DNA of 64,000 bases from Catonia carolina (lineage: Eukaryota > Arthropoda > Insecta > Hemiptera > Achilidae): assembly GCA_035578175.1 (NCBI GenBank), contig JAQMRL010000006.1, forward strand, positions 29,702,893 to 29,766,892, in the 5' to 3' direction. Of the stretch, positions 43,753 through 54,985 are shown in pieces (positions within the stretch are counted from its first letter, which is position 1; the number at the start of each line of letters is the position of its first letter). The notes beneath the pieces were generated by a model. That model did no database searches and had not been told where the DNA came from. It worked only from the letters and a program-made list of their open reading frames with translations. The position numbers and the translations under genes were made by a program.

Positions 43753-44169
43753 TTTATGAAATATGTCATTGTCCAGATGTTTGACAGGTGGTTCTCTGTA
43801 CTCTTTCCACTAAAACCATTCTTAATTAAAGAAAACAGACATCTTGTACAAGAAATTTCTATACCTATATTTTTCCCTGGATCAATAATTACTTAGGAGC
43901 ACCCACACATAAGACGCGCAGCATTACTTTTATTACGTACAACATGATTGTAACTTTGTCTCTTAAAGATGATAATGTATATTATTGTAAATAATATTTT
44001 TAATTACCCTTCATCGCCTAGTTACTCAAATAAAGTAGAACTCTACTCAAGCAAGATAACACTGAGAAGATTTTTTTTTTTAAATTTAGCCTAAAACTAA
44101 AAATGAATCAACAAATCTGACTTCCTCGCAGCTTAGCTATTTCAGAATTGCCTGAATATTCTTCTTCCC
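43753..44169. other. Unassigned spacer
   Basis: AT-rich; nothing recognised. Confidence 0.4.
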
Positions 44170-44320
44170 TATAACAGGCAGGTGGAGTGTTAAATTAATT
44201 GCACTCAATCTGCTAGTTCCAGGGCTATGAAAAATAATTCTGTTTCTAATCACATGGTCAGCCAATTATATTACTGAAGCATTCAAGAAAAGAAGATGTG
44301 AGGTGTAAAAGACACTATAG
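44170..44320 (-). repeat. Repeat B, partial copy
   Basis: ATAACAGGCAGGTGGAGTGTTA, CTGCTAGTTCCAGGGC, CACATGGTCAGCCAATTATA and GAGGTGTAAAAGACAC match the reverse repeat. Confidence 0.75.
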
Positions 44321-45799
44321 TTGATTTCACGTTCAGAATGCAGTACGGGAAGTCCATAAGCAATGTATTTCATATCGAAGTTTGAGCGCTACTATAAATC
44401 CTGAAGTCACAAGATTGCCTTTTGAGTATGTATGGGCTGTGAAGAAGGGAATTGAAATATTTGCAGTGCTGTCAACTTCAACAGTGAGACTCCTCGTACA
44501 TTTCACTACCGTGCAGTTTCTACATACATTTTGTAAGCTGTGGTTTATTCCGAGAACATTTATTTTCTTAATAAACCTTATAAGAAATAAATGTGACCTG
44601 TATTGCCTATGGCTCAATTACATGACTAGAAATGTTTGATTTACTCCAATTACGAATGAATCGCCTTCTTTACTGTTGCTTTCACCAGCGTTTTCATTAC
44701 CAGTCTCTCTAGTATCTACCTAACCGTTTTCTTTTTATTACCAGATGTCAACAAAACTGTTAAAGAATAACTTTTTCATGACCTTAATTTCCTTCTTTAT
44801 TTTTCAAATTGTGGAAAGAGAAACATCACAGTACCTAGTTAGCACTAGCTCACAGCTTTTGTTAAGAGGCACGGATAGGCATTTTTATTTAGCTTCAACT
44901 TCACAAAATTTTATTACATCGCATATTAGATTTCGTTCAGCACTGAGAATAGTTTGACCACGTTATCGAGAAACCGACATTCCTGTTTACGGTAACAAAC
45001 AGTTATATTCGTACAGATAACCTACAAAAGGTTCAGCGATTTACTGTATATGCTTTGGGTATAATATAAGTTATTATGTTTGTCGTACTGAAATTAAAGC
45101 AGTCGTGCATGCGCACTGATGCTGTTCCCCCTTTACCCCTCGTTGAAAACAAGGGCAAACTCGTGACTCAAGTGACTACATCTTAAGTAGAAATATCGAC
45201 TCCACGCCACAACGTGTTCTCTTACAAACTCCTATTGAATAACGTAATACGAAAACATATTTAATATTTGTATTGTTTTAAAGATTAGGTACTGACAATA
45301 ATTATAGTGATGGAATTGTTTATCAATTTTATTCTCTTTTTTAATTATTTTAAAGTAAAGAATATTTTATTGTTTAAATCTCGTTTAAAAACAGTCGTTA
45401 TAAAATAAATCTCGGAAAGGTCTGAAAATGGTAATAAAACTTCTCTGGTCCGACACTGAGGGTGACGAAGAGAGATATGTCATACCTCTTTCTCTTATAC
45501 GTACCTACAGTTTCTTATCTAAATATCAGAGCATAATAATAAAATTTGCAGCATAATAAAATACGATTCATTAGGAAGCGAAAGTATTTTTTTCAGAATT
45601 TTTAATTAAAAATGAGCTTGTTAGAGCATGGTAAGCGAAACTCTAAACATTTTTGGCCCATGACCTTCAAATGGTGTCGGAGGAGAGTTATTATATTGGC
45701 TGTGCCTGATGTTTTCCGTATACCTGATAACACAACGGGTTCTCATAAGAGCTGTACTGCATTCTGAACATGAAATAGAGTATAGTCATAGTAATATAT
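44321..45799. other. Unassigned region
   Basis: AT-rich with mixed patches at 44330-44560 and 45080-45240. Short open frames resemble nothing known. Confidence 0.35.
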
Positions 45800-46018
45800 T
45801 ACTGAGAATAATAAATTTCATTATACAGCCAGACCCTGTGGTGAATGAAGTGAAGGTGTTATTTGCACAGTTGAAAGTAGATGCTTTTTGGAGGGCCTGG
45901 CATGCTGGTAAGCTTAGTTTTCCACTCAGTGAGGAAGACATCGGTAGATCACCTCACTCCTTGTTCTATTTAGTAAAGCCTCTAGAGGTTTAACTAGTCT
46001 TTCGGATGATGACCTGAA
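45800..46018 (-). repeat. Repeat B, left-half copy (reverse)
   Basis: From ATAATAAATTTCATTATACAG to GATGATGACCTGAAC. It covers the blocks missing from the copy at 44.2 kb, so the two may be parts of one copy separated by an insertion. Confidence 0.75.
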
Positions 46019-46660
46019 CTACACAAATTTTATTTAAAAAATAATATTAATAAAAAATTATATTTTATTTCAGTACAATTTTTAATACTGTACTGCAACT
46101 AGATTACAAGTAATTAATCTTATTTTAAAGTGAAATTAAAAAAAAGTTAAATGTTTTGCTTTCTAAAAAAATTACTTAATCATTACAAGATTACTTATTT
46201 TTAATAAATTACATAATAATTAAGTTTATAGAAGCAAGATTTATTTGTAAGTAACATTAAAGTGTTCTGGTTGATTGGTTACTTTAATTTAAAACTGAAG
46301 ATGATTGGAATTATGAAAAAGTTTTATTTGATAAAGTAAATAAGATTAACAAGATTGCAGTAAACATTAATAAAGAAGGAGTTTAAATTAAATTTGTGGT
46401 GGAATAAAAAATTAAAATTTTTTAACAGATCTGTTATGTTATCAGTTTGTAGCATTTGCTACAATTAAAAACAAAATATTGCGCTTCTATTCAGTTCTTT
46501 AAATATTTTTTATTAATTTTGACTTATATTTTTATAGTGTTAATGTGGTGTGGTGTGCAAGACACCTTTCTTTCCTCTTGGTTCAAGCACCACAGAAATT
46601 TAACAATACTCCCTAATGTTCTTCTTAATGGGTTTTTTACAAAATTAAAATTTATTCATG
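46019..46660. other. AT-rich spacer
   Basis: Nothing recognised. Confidence 0.4.
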
Positions 46661-46830
46661 ACCGCATCTGTGGCGTAGTGACCAGCCAGCTAGCCTACAA
46701 AGCAAAAGATCCCTGCTTCGATTCCTGGCTAGGTTCTGGAAATTTTAACACGTTAAAACCCACCCTTCAAGTACCAAAGCCCATAGTAGCCACTATGACC
46801 AAGCTGTTGATGCAACTTTAAATAAACTAA
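46661..46830 (+). repeat. SINE A, full copy
   Basis: A box GTGGCGTAGTGACC, B box GCTTCGATTCC, body CTAGGTTCTGGAAATTTTAAC and AAAACCCACCC, tail TTTAAATAAACTAAAAAA. Confidence 0.85.
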
Positions 46831-47004
46831 AAAAAAGAAAAAATTATTTAATTTCTTTAGTTTTAAATGCCAAACACCACTTTTAGGCGATCCTATCTGC
46901 CTCTACGTCAATACCTATAGGTACACACACTCTTCAGGATAGCTTGATATTAATCTTTGTCTCCTTCAATACTTTATTATTTCAAAGGACTGAATTTAAC
47001 TGCC

Positions 47005-47388
47005 CTATAACCCTTCACCCTTGCAAATCTTGCTGTTTACTTGCGCTGCACTTGCGCCACTCCTATCAAAGATGACTCCCAGGTATTTAAAACTTTCACA
47101 GATTTTTACTTTATCCATACCTAGCTGAATAGCATTTCCTGGCTCAACAAAAGTAAGGTGTTCAGTCTTGTCTACATTTATACTGAGCTGCCATCTTTCA
47201 TACTCCTCTTGCAACTTCCTCATCATATAGGTGGCATCATCGTGATCTGCAGATATTATAACTTGATCATCCGTGAAGAAGAGCCTACAAAGTGTATTGT
47301 CAGCAACAGGGATTCCCAGCACAGGGAATCCATCGCCTAACACTGTGGAAATAGATTTCTGGAGATGAAGCAGTGGGATGTCGAGCAT
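47005..47388 (-). pseudogene. LINE T reverse transcriptase palm, inverted segment
   Basis: The minus strand is open for 127 codons and reads GDGFPVLGIPVADNTLCRLF, FTDDQVIISADHDDATYMMR, KLQEEYERWQLSINVDKTEH and CESFKYLGVIFDRSGASAAQ. FTDDQ is the catalytic palm motif (usual FADDQ), and SINVDKTE and FKYLG are the next conserved motifs. Its upstream end meets the + strand C-terminal part at 47398. Confidence 0.9.
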
Positions 47389-47397
47389 CGATCGAAT

Positions 47398-47674
47398 TTA
47401 GAAATTAGGAGAAGAATTGCCATCCAAGAAAATTTGATACCATTTCCTGGACGCAATTAAAATGGTTTGACCATTTGCAGAGGATGGAGGATGGTAGGTG
47501 GCCAAAGAGGATATGGTGGACGCCGGCCAGTAGAAAAAGGAGGGGTAGGCCGAAGGTGACATGGTTGGATGGTGTGCAAGAGGCAATGTCTTTGCGGCGG
47601 CTTTCTGATGGTGACTGGGAAGACAAAGGGAGATGGTGCTTAGGAAGCGAGATAAGCAGGGGCTATCAATCCTC
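47398..47674 (+). pseudogene. LINE T C-terminal part
   Basis: The + frame reads WFDHLQRMEDGRWPKRIWW, SRKRRGRPKVTWLDGVQEAM, SLRRLSDGDWEDKGRW and ends near GSEISRG. This is the segment that follows the reverse transcriptase in the same LINE group (W..H..RM, RGRP..TW). The TA repeat at 47682-47710 directly follows and may be the 3' tail. Confidence 0.85.
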
Positions 47675-47677
47675 ACA

Positions 47678-47681
<4 letters not shown>

Positions 47682-47710
<29 letters not shown>
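47682..47710. repeat. TA microsatellite
   Basis: About 15 TA units after the LINE T 3' part. Confidence 0.9.
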
Positions 47711-47714
<4 letters not shown>

Positions 47715-47734
47715 CCAAACATTTTTTTAGCTAA

Positions 47735-47822
47735 AATTTTTAAATTTAAAGTTGCATCAACATTAGCGATTACTGTGAGTTTTGGTACTGTAACGGTGGG
47801 TTTTAACATGTTAAAATTTTGA
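47735..47822 (-). repeat. SINE A, 3' fragment (reverse)
   Basis: TTAAAGTTGCATCAACATTAG, GTGAGTTTTGGTACTGTAACG and GGTGGGTTTTAACATGTTAAA match the reverse SINE A body without the tRNA-like head. Confidence 0.7.
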
Positions 47823-48429
47823 AAGAAGTTTTTGACACACATTTCGTATTGTGCAACTTAATTGGTAAACTAGTCAAATTGACTGTCATAACAACTAATG
47901 GCTGGAGGATAAATTGTTAAAGAGACAGTGACAGAAAAGGGTTAGAATGAATTAGAACCAGGAAAGAGAAATGTAGCATTGAAGAGAGAAAGGGAAGAGA
48001 GAGAGAGAGCAAAACAGAAACTGACGGAATGAATAAGTGCCACTAATTCTGGTGCCAAATTAATTTCAGTTAAAGCAAATTGTGTTCAGTTGACATATAA
48101 TTCAGTATAAGTCAATTTAGTTCAAAAGAAAGAGAATTATAGTAACCCAAGAGAACAAAAATTTACGATTACAATTCAATTTTGCAATAAATTAAATTAA
48201 TTTTTCATTATAATGAATATTTTAACTTTCAACAAATCAATGATTTAGCAAACCATAATGTCATTCACTGAATGTTTCATCTTAATTACATTTTTCTGTT
48301 TAAACATATTGTTAGGAGAAGGTGATATTTAAGCTATTACAAATAGGTAAACTGAAATAAAATGAAGAGTTTCATGTCATATTATTTAATATAACAATAA
48401 TCCTAATAAAAAATAACAGTAAAGTAGAC
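47823..48429. other. AT-rich spacer
   Basis: Contains a short GA run (47995-48012) and nothing else recognised. Confidence 0.4.
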
Positions 48430-49150
48430 AATGGTGTATCTCTTAGCCGAAGAATATTCCTCAGCTACCTACCTTTTGCTACCGTATTAATTCAGGATTT
48501 CGAAGAAAAACTGCAGAGGGCAGTGCATCAGCTTTATCTCCTAAGCAAACAATTTAATATGAATATATCAATTCAAAAATCTAAAGTGATGGTGTTTTGC
48601 TGAAAGTGGCCGAAAAGGACCAAAATCGTTATAAGTAATAAAATATTAGGAAATTTCAGGTAGGTATTAACAGGTAGGAAATTTCAAGTACTTGGGATGT
48701 GACATAACCTATAATTATAATCAAGATGTACAACAAAAGGTATCCAGGTTTAATACGATATGTGGGGCTATATGCCGAACCTTGAAAAGGTACACAGATT
48801 AAGTTTTACTAGGTGATATCTACACCGACTATATGGAAATGAAGCTTGGGTGCTTAACAAGAAACAAAAGTCAAAAGTCAATGGTCCAAGCAGTAGGAAT
48901 GAGGTTCCTTAGACATAAATTAAAGGATGCACGAAACAAGACCACATCAGTAATAAAATGATAACAGCGGAATGTGGAACTCAGTCACTAAATAAGCTCA
49001 TCAAGAAATATAAAGGACAATGGGCAGATAATTTATTTAGAATGTTACAGGACTGACTACCATCGAATGCATGTCTTTATGAACCAAGGGGCTTAAGAGG
49101 AGTGGGGTGACCGAGGACGAGATGGACACCAGAACAGGCTCAATTACAAC
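48430..49150 (+). pseudogene. LINE P reverse transcriptase, decayed 3' half
   Basis: Reading across several stops and frame breaks: QDFEEKLQRAVHQLYLLSKQ, FNMNISIQKSKVMVF, FKYLGCDITYNYNQDVQQKV, SRFNTICGAICRTLKRYTD, KSMVQAVGMRFLRHKLKDAR and a final PRTRW. The order is palm motifs, FKYLG.DI.Y, KI..F..ICG.I.RTL, and M.FLR. The FADD motif itself is lost. Confidence 0.83.
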
Positions 49151-49179
49151 CTTATCACCACCAAAAATTTGTTTCTGCT

Positions 49180-49707
49180 ACTGCTTACTTCAGTAGGCTT
49201 GTCATGAACCCCTTTGTATCAAATAGCACACAAAATTAAAAAGTTAAACACAATGATAAATTCATCACTTACCGATAATTTGAAACTGCTACTGCTTAAC
49301 TCAAAGGGCTTGTCATGAACCCCTTTGTATCAGATAGTACACAATATTTGTTTAATTAGAAGTTAAATACTTTTCAACCAAAAACTATTTAGAAAAGAAT
49401 TTGTGCACACTGTAAAATGTTTCATCAATCAAGTATTGTTTTAGCTTTTTTTTAAAAAAATGACTTAAATTGTCACAACTTTTTAAATCTTGTGCCAATT
49501 TATTGATGTATTTTCTTCCTGCATAAGTTGGTTTTTGTTCAAACAATTTAGTGTTGTAATTAGCAACATAATAATCGATTCTGTTTCTTGTGAAGTGGTT
49601 GTGACATCTAAATTCTGTAAAAAGGTATTTTGCTTTACGTACATTATCACTTCAAAAATGTACAAAGAAGGAACTGTGAGCAATTGCAGCTCTTTAAATA
49701 GTAAATC
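49180..49707 (-). pseudogene. LINE J C-terminal end and 3' UTR
   Basis: The minus strand reads LLTVPSLYIFEVIMYVKQNT in its 5' part, matching the copy at 54.3-54.9 kb, then NKNQLMQEENTSINWHKI near the C-terminus. The 3' UTR holds two copies of CTTGTCATGAACCCCTTTG spaced about 110 bp (49197, 49308). It is broken at 49708 by a SINE C copy. Confidence 0.75.
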
Positions 49708-49925
49708 CTAGTAAAGGCAGTTACTTTTATATGGACTTAATATTACACAGTGGTTATTGATGTACTTTGACAGTTAGCGTTCAATTAATTATACTCTCTC
49801 AGGAATGGTCGGCCTGAGTCTGTACAAGACAACACCTCATTTACTAATCATACATGTCACCTCTTGAGTCATGGGGTTGCTTATTGTTTTTAAATTGAAC
49901 AGATTTCAACATACACACGTTAGGA
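49705..49925 (+). repeat. SINE C, 5'-truncated copy
   Basis: Starts AAATCCTAGTAAAGG like the two copies inside LINE K, here joined to LINE J sequence. It ends near CACACGTTAGGAATTTTT. Confidence 0.78.
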
Positions 49926-49984
49926 ATTTTTAAAAAAATATATAACGGCAGTTTTATATTATAAAGTCTATTACATCCAAGAGA

Positions 49985-50093
49985 TGCAAAATTCATCAAC
50001 CAATTTTTTAAAAATACCAGACCTGACCGGGAATCAAACCTGGGACCCTGGCACAGAAGCCAGTTAACCACTACACAAGTCAGATTTAGAGAA
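49985..50093 (-). repeat. SINE B-like reverse head
   Basis: CCAGACCTGACCGGGAATC, AAACCTGGGACCC and AGCCAGTTAACCACTACAC are the inverse of a tRNA-like head close to the copies at 56.4 and 56.55 kb. Confidence 0.75.
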
Positions 50094-50196
50094 AACACAT
50101 TTAGAATCCATTGTAATTATGGGGAAAAATTGTATTTTGGTTAATTTTGGGTTTTTCGAAAGCTTTTCTTTTTAAATTGCGAAATAAATTCATTTT

Positions 50197-50335
50197 TACT
50201 TTCTCTTGCCTTTTAAGAAAAATAAGGGAAGGAAAGTTGTGTTGTCATGTCGATATTCCGAAACCAAGTTTTTACCAGAAATACATACAGATTTTCAGGA
50301 CCCCTGAACCCAATAAACATATTTTTACCAATATT
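50197..50335 (-). repeat. Family M, right-end fragment copy 15
   Basis: TTACTTTCTCTTGCC followed by AAGGGAAGGAAAG and CATGTCGATATTCCGAAACC; stops after CATATTTTTACC. Confidence 0.72.
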
Positions 50336-50462
50336 TGACTTATTATTTTTTACAATACTTATAAATTACAATTTTTTTCCTCATAAAGGGCCAATTTTAG
50401 ACCACATGAAGTGACTATAGACATTTCTAGACACTCTTTTTGCAGCCTACATTCTCAGTATT

Positions 50463-50870
50463 CGTTCACTGTAAGCTTTTCTCCTTTCTTCTGTGCACCC
50501 GTTGATTTGTTTTTGCTCTTCATGGAAGCCCTTAAATTCTGTAATTTGTATTAAAGTCCGTAAAAGTCTTTAATTGGTTCGGTTCATTAAGTTTTCTCGG
50601 TTTATTCCAGTTTTCTCAATATCCTTTCTGACTTCTTTAAATCATTTATCTGATACCTTAAATCGATTGTTTGGTGTCTTTAAAGTTTGTTTTGTTAAAT
50701 GGTTGTCATCTATTCTAACCAGGTGTCCATAAAAATTAATCATAGTCATCTTTCGTAATTGTTTTTATTAATCTTTCATTTTCCTTGCATAGTTCTTCTC
50801 GATGTCATAACTTATATAGTCCATCTAATATCTTGCGGAGGATCTTTCTCTTAAATGTATTACAATTTTG
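50463..50870 (-). pseudogene. LINE K C-terminal fragment without SINE
   Basis: The minus strand reads FKRKILRKILDGL, a FYGHLVRI-like segment, DNHLTKQTLKTPNNRFKVSD, EVRKDIEKTGINRENLMNRT and EFKGFHEEQKQINGCTEERR. At the place where the 2.4-kb and 42.7-kb copies hold SINE C this copy is uninterrupted (GGACTTTAATACAAATTACA on the minus strand). It gives the empty-site sequence. Confidence 0.78.
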
Positions 50871-51442
50871 TTTTTTATGCATACAATAGTTCATTCGTGC
50901 AATTATCAACTATTCATGCATTACTATAATAAAATTTTTTACAAAAATAAATAAATTGTTGATGTTACTTAACTTTGTACCAATTTATTCAGAATAAGTG
51001 GGTGATTAATTTAATTGGAAATGCAAAATTTCATTAGCGAATCATCTCAAATTTCAATATAGAAAAAAAATCAATGATTATTCCTTTTGTAAAAACTTTT
51101 AGTTCGAACAGCTGCGAATAATTAAATAGATTAGCCACTCGTTCGATAATTATTAAAACAATAACAGAATTCCCATTTTTTTAATTATGAACATTTAAAA
51201 ACTTTACGTATTAAGTAATTAAAATAAGAATCCCATTATGGATCATACCAAAATGATCATTCTTTCTGCACTAGGTACATTTTATAAGCAAGATATTAAA
51301 ATTTAAATTTTTATTTAAGTAATTCTAGGTTTAATTTTTTGTTTCTTTCTTTTTTAAGTAACTTGACTTACGTGAAGCTGCAGTTAGGAAAAACTTTAAA
51401 ACAGATGACTAGATGATGTGAAACTATTGGTAGCAATAAATT
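50871..51442. other. AT-rich spacer
   Basis: Nothing recognised. Confidence 0.4.
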
Positions 51443-51842
51443 CATCTTGTTGTTTAGGTCATCAGCTGAAAGGCTGCATTGAACCTGTAGAGGTTTTACG
51501 GAGTAAAACGAGGAATGAGGTGGTTAACCAATGCCTTCCTCACTGAATGGAAAAGTACACTTATCACCATGCCAGGCCCTCTGAAAAGCACATATTTCCC
51601 ACTCTGCAAATGACACCTATAATTCATTCACCACAGGGTCTGGCTGTATAATAAAATTCATTACTTTCAGAGGTGATATCTTTGACTAGTGTATTTTACA
51701 CCTCTGCCTCTTCTGTTCTTAAATGATTCAGTCATTTAATTGGCTGACCATGTGATAAGAAACAGAACTATTTATTTTAGCCCTGCAACTAACAGATTGA
51801 GTGTAAATAATTTGACACTCCACCTTTCTGTGATGGGCATCC
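51443..51842 (+). repeat. Repeat B, full copy
   Basis: From TTGTTGTTTAGGTCATCAGC to CACCTTTCTGTGATGGGCA, about 400 bp, all blocks in order. Confidence 0.83.
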
Positions 51843-51904
51843 TAATTCAGCTAAATGATGATGTGGGATGAGACAGCAGAGGATGGGCAGAGTCAGTTGG
51901 ATGT

Positions 51905-52019
51905 GCGGCCTAGCACAACAAAAAAATACGGACTGAAGATAAACCAAGACAAGAGTAAAGTGATGATTTTTGGAAGAGAAAGAAGTATGTGAAGAGCTAT
52001 TGAATTAAATGGAGAACCA
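51905..52019 (+). pseudogene. Short LINE reverse transcriptase fragment
   Basis: The frame reads KKYGLKINQDKSKVMIFGRE, the segment just after the palm aspartates in many LINE reverse transcriptases, then RAIELNGEPV. It ends abruptly where the hAT-like remnant starts. Confidence 0.6.
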
Positions 52020-52049
52020 GTGGGCGGCACTGGGGCGGTGCGACTGCAC

Positions 52050-52480
52050 CAGGCACCGTCATCGAGGGGGCGCCAAAAACACCCATATTGGTATGACATA
52101 TTGTTTCTAGTAAACATTCTAAATAAGGCTATGCAGAATGAAAATATAGATATACCAAATGCGTCGCAATTGTTGCAAAACTGTTTGGAATTTTTAAAAG
52201 GTACTGGACTTATTCATCTACTCTAATAGCAGCTAGAGAAATAGCTTCTCAGGCTGGTATAAAACCCGTTTTTAAGCCAGTCTGATCCTGAAGAAAGAAA
52301 AGATTATTTGAGTATGAGGCTACAAATGAAACACCCACAGATCCTGAAGAATTTTTTTAAAATGACCGTCTTTTACTCTATGATCTAAACAATTAGAAAA
52401 TTCATTGGTTACTCGATTTAGACAACTATCGAAATTCAATGACACGTGGTCCTTTTTATACAATGTCATAATAATACCTG
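52050..52480 (+). pseudogene. hAT-type (ZMYM1-like) transposase-derived remnant
   Basis: Frames read LVNILNKAMQNENIDIPNAS, QLLQNCLEFLKGTG, then AAREIASQAGIKPVFK, RKKRLFEYEATNE and TDPEEFF. These blocks in order match the middle of ZMYM1-like proteins, which derive from hAT transposases. At least two frame breaks separate them. The N-terminal zinc finger and the C-terminal dimerisation domain were not found. Confidence 0.72.
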
Positions 52481-53212
52481 AGATGGCAGAATTGGAAAAA
52501 TCCTGTTCAATTTTGCAAATCAGTTCTATCAAGCAAACTTTTGTGTTATTTACCTGTTAATATTTTTATCTGCCCTATTACAGGCGTAGTTATTTGTCTA
52601 CTTGAAATGCTGAATTATATATAATACCTATGTCAGGATCTATTCACCTGATTGACATAAGTTTTATCCTAGATGTTACCCCAGTTTACAGACTATTAAA
52701 TTATATAATAATAATCAAATCCATGAAATGGTTTTCCCGTGATGCGGTGACAGATAAACAAACAAAAATACTAGATGAAACTTGTGAGTTTGGTCTATGT
52801 ATAGATAATAATATTCAATGTACAGACACTGATGAGTTACCGATTAATATTATGTATAAGTAAAGGACTTTGTAACCGTTCTAATTTTGTTTTTGGTGTT
52901 GCAGGGGGAAAGCCGCCATACGATTTTGCACCACCTAAAACTTTTGATAGGATCACCACTGAGGAGAGCACTTAAGATTGGTTAAAAGTTTTACATGGTT
53001 GGGACTTGAGATATTCGTAGATAGAGAAATACACGAAGAACAGTCTATAAGTCTTCAGAAACCCAAGGAATTATATCAGGCAGTGAAACATCCGAAATGG
53101 AATTGGAGGATACCAGCAAAAGCAAAATTGTTTATGAGTGTATGAAATGTACTAAAAGCTGGTTGTACTGTATAGTCAAGAATGTTGGAAAATTACAGAA
53201 AAGGATTGGTCT
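52481..53212. other. Unassigned region after the hAT remnant
   Basis: May hold further decayed transposon sequence: a frame with GGKPPYDFAPPKTFDRITTE at 52903-52965, with no family recognised. Confidence 0.3.
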
Positions 53213-54169
53213 AATCATGGTGTGAAACACTCACATGATTTTCTCTTACCAATGTAAATAATTTAAAATATTGCTTATGTTTAATCGTGAGTAAACAATA
53301 TAAAATTAAAAACATAACCTAATTTTAATCATAGGTAAATGACGTTAAATGAACACCAACCTCTGTAGGTCTTTACTATATGGAAAATCAAAAATTGACA
53401 TTAAACTATGCACTGTAGAAAAAATGCTTGAAATTAAAGTTATAGAATTTTTAATTTCCTAAAACTCTGATTAAAATATACTTTTGTCGTAAAATGCATA
53501 TTAAGCCTGCAATTTTAAAAAAAATACCATTTTTTACCGATTTTAATGAGCAAAAACAGAAATCACTTATTGCTGCTAAACTGAGCATTGGAGACTTTAA
53601 TATTACTTTTGTTCTGAAATACATATTAACGCCTTTAATATCATGACTTTAATATCACTTTAATGACTTTAATATCACTTTTGTCCTGAAATACATATTA
53701 ACGCCACAATCGTAAGAAAACTAATTTTTACCATGAGAGCACAGCTCCTCAAAAATTTCACCAGACATGACACTTACCTTATCTTGTAGAGCAAAAAAAT
53801 ACAGTGGAGTGTCACTTATCCAAACTAACTGGGACCAGAGCGGTTCTGATAATCAAATAGTTTGGATAAAAGAATACACTAAATACTGTAATTTGATACA
53901 CTGTACCGTAACAATGTAATATAATGTAAATGTAAACAAACGGAAAAATACAGAATTTCAAAACTGAATGAATTAATGAAAATAAACTGCAGTAAAATCC
54001 TTTTAAAACATTTTTTAACACACTAGTACATAGCTATACAGTAAATTTTTTTAAATCTTGAATTCCGCCTTAAACATTCTCTACTTTGCCAAGTTGAACA
54101 AAGAACCTACTGTAGCATAAATTTTCATTGAATTTTGTATGTCTATATATGATTTTTTTTAAATTACTA

Positions 54170-54250
54170 TTAAAGTAGCATCAAGAGTTCGGTCACTAGC
54201 GACTACGGTGCGATAGGTAAGGGTGGGTTTTAACTCGTAAAAACTTTTTT
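54170..54250 (-). repeat. SINE A, 3' fragment (reverse)
   Basis: TTAAAGTAGCATCAAGAGTTC, GGTCACTAGCGACTACGG and GGGTGGGTTTTAACTCG match the reverse body of SINE A. Confidence 0.65.
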
Positions 54251-54279
54251 TCTTTTTTATTTATTTTTTTTTTTTTTGC

Positions 54280-54890
54280 GCCCTGGGGACTCCAGGAGGA
54301 ATATAGGACATGTCAGCTATAACACCTGAAATATATATAAGAATCACACAATGTATCACTGCTATCAAGAAAGAAATTCTTGTACGCTATAAAAAGTTTC
54401 ACCGATCAAGTAATATTTCAGATTCCTTTTAAAGGAATTCAAATCCTCACAACATTTTAAAAATTGGGGTAATTTATTCATGAATTTTCTCCCTGCATAA
54501 GTAGGTTTTTATTCAAATAATTTTGTGGAGTGATTAGCCACATAATAATCGTTTCTGTTTCTTGTATTATGATTGTGAATATTGAAATTCTGCATGAAAT
54601 TATTTTGCCTAACATATAACATTATGTCATAATCACCTCAAAAATGTAGAGAGAGGGAACTGTAAGCAATTTAAGCTCCTTAAATAGTGGCCTGCATGAG
54701 GTTAGCTGGTTAGCTCTCACCATCCACCTAATAGCTTTCTTTTGAATTTTAAAAACCCTATTCATATTACCCATTCTAGAATTACCCCATACTAAAATAC
54801 CATAACGGATATGAGACAGAATGAGGCCATGATAAGCTGCCATTAGTAATTTTTTATCATGTAATCTGGCTATTTGTTTTAGTGTAAATA
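54280..54890 (-). pseudogene. LINE J C-terminal end with 3' UTR
   Basis: The minus strand reads IARLHDKKLLMAAYHGLILS, HIRYGILVWGNSRMGNMNRV, FKIQKKAIRWMVRANQLTSC and FKELKLLTVPSLYIFEVIM. This is the post-palm thumb region common to Jockey/CR1-type LINEs (H..YG...WG, QKKAIR). A frame break follows EVIM. It lies inside the Tigger element. Confidence 0.83.
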
Positions 54891-54894
54891 CCCC

Positions 54895-54985
54895 AGATGA
54901 CCTTTCTGACCATGGCCGGGAATTGAACCCGAGTACTCCGTATGGTAGGTAGTGCGCTACCACTATGCTACGGAGGCAGCCATTT
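54895..54985 (-). repeat. tRNA-like SINE head (reverse)
   Basis: GGGAATTGAACCCGAGTAC is an inverse B box, and GTGCGCTACCACTATGCTAC is the inverse of an A box region. It abuts the LINE J fragment. Confidence 0.65.

Noticed and set aside
46456..46821. 121-codon + strand open frame
   Set aside because: It runs from AT-rich DNA into the SINE A copy, shows no known motif, and its second half is SINE sequence.
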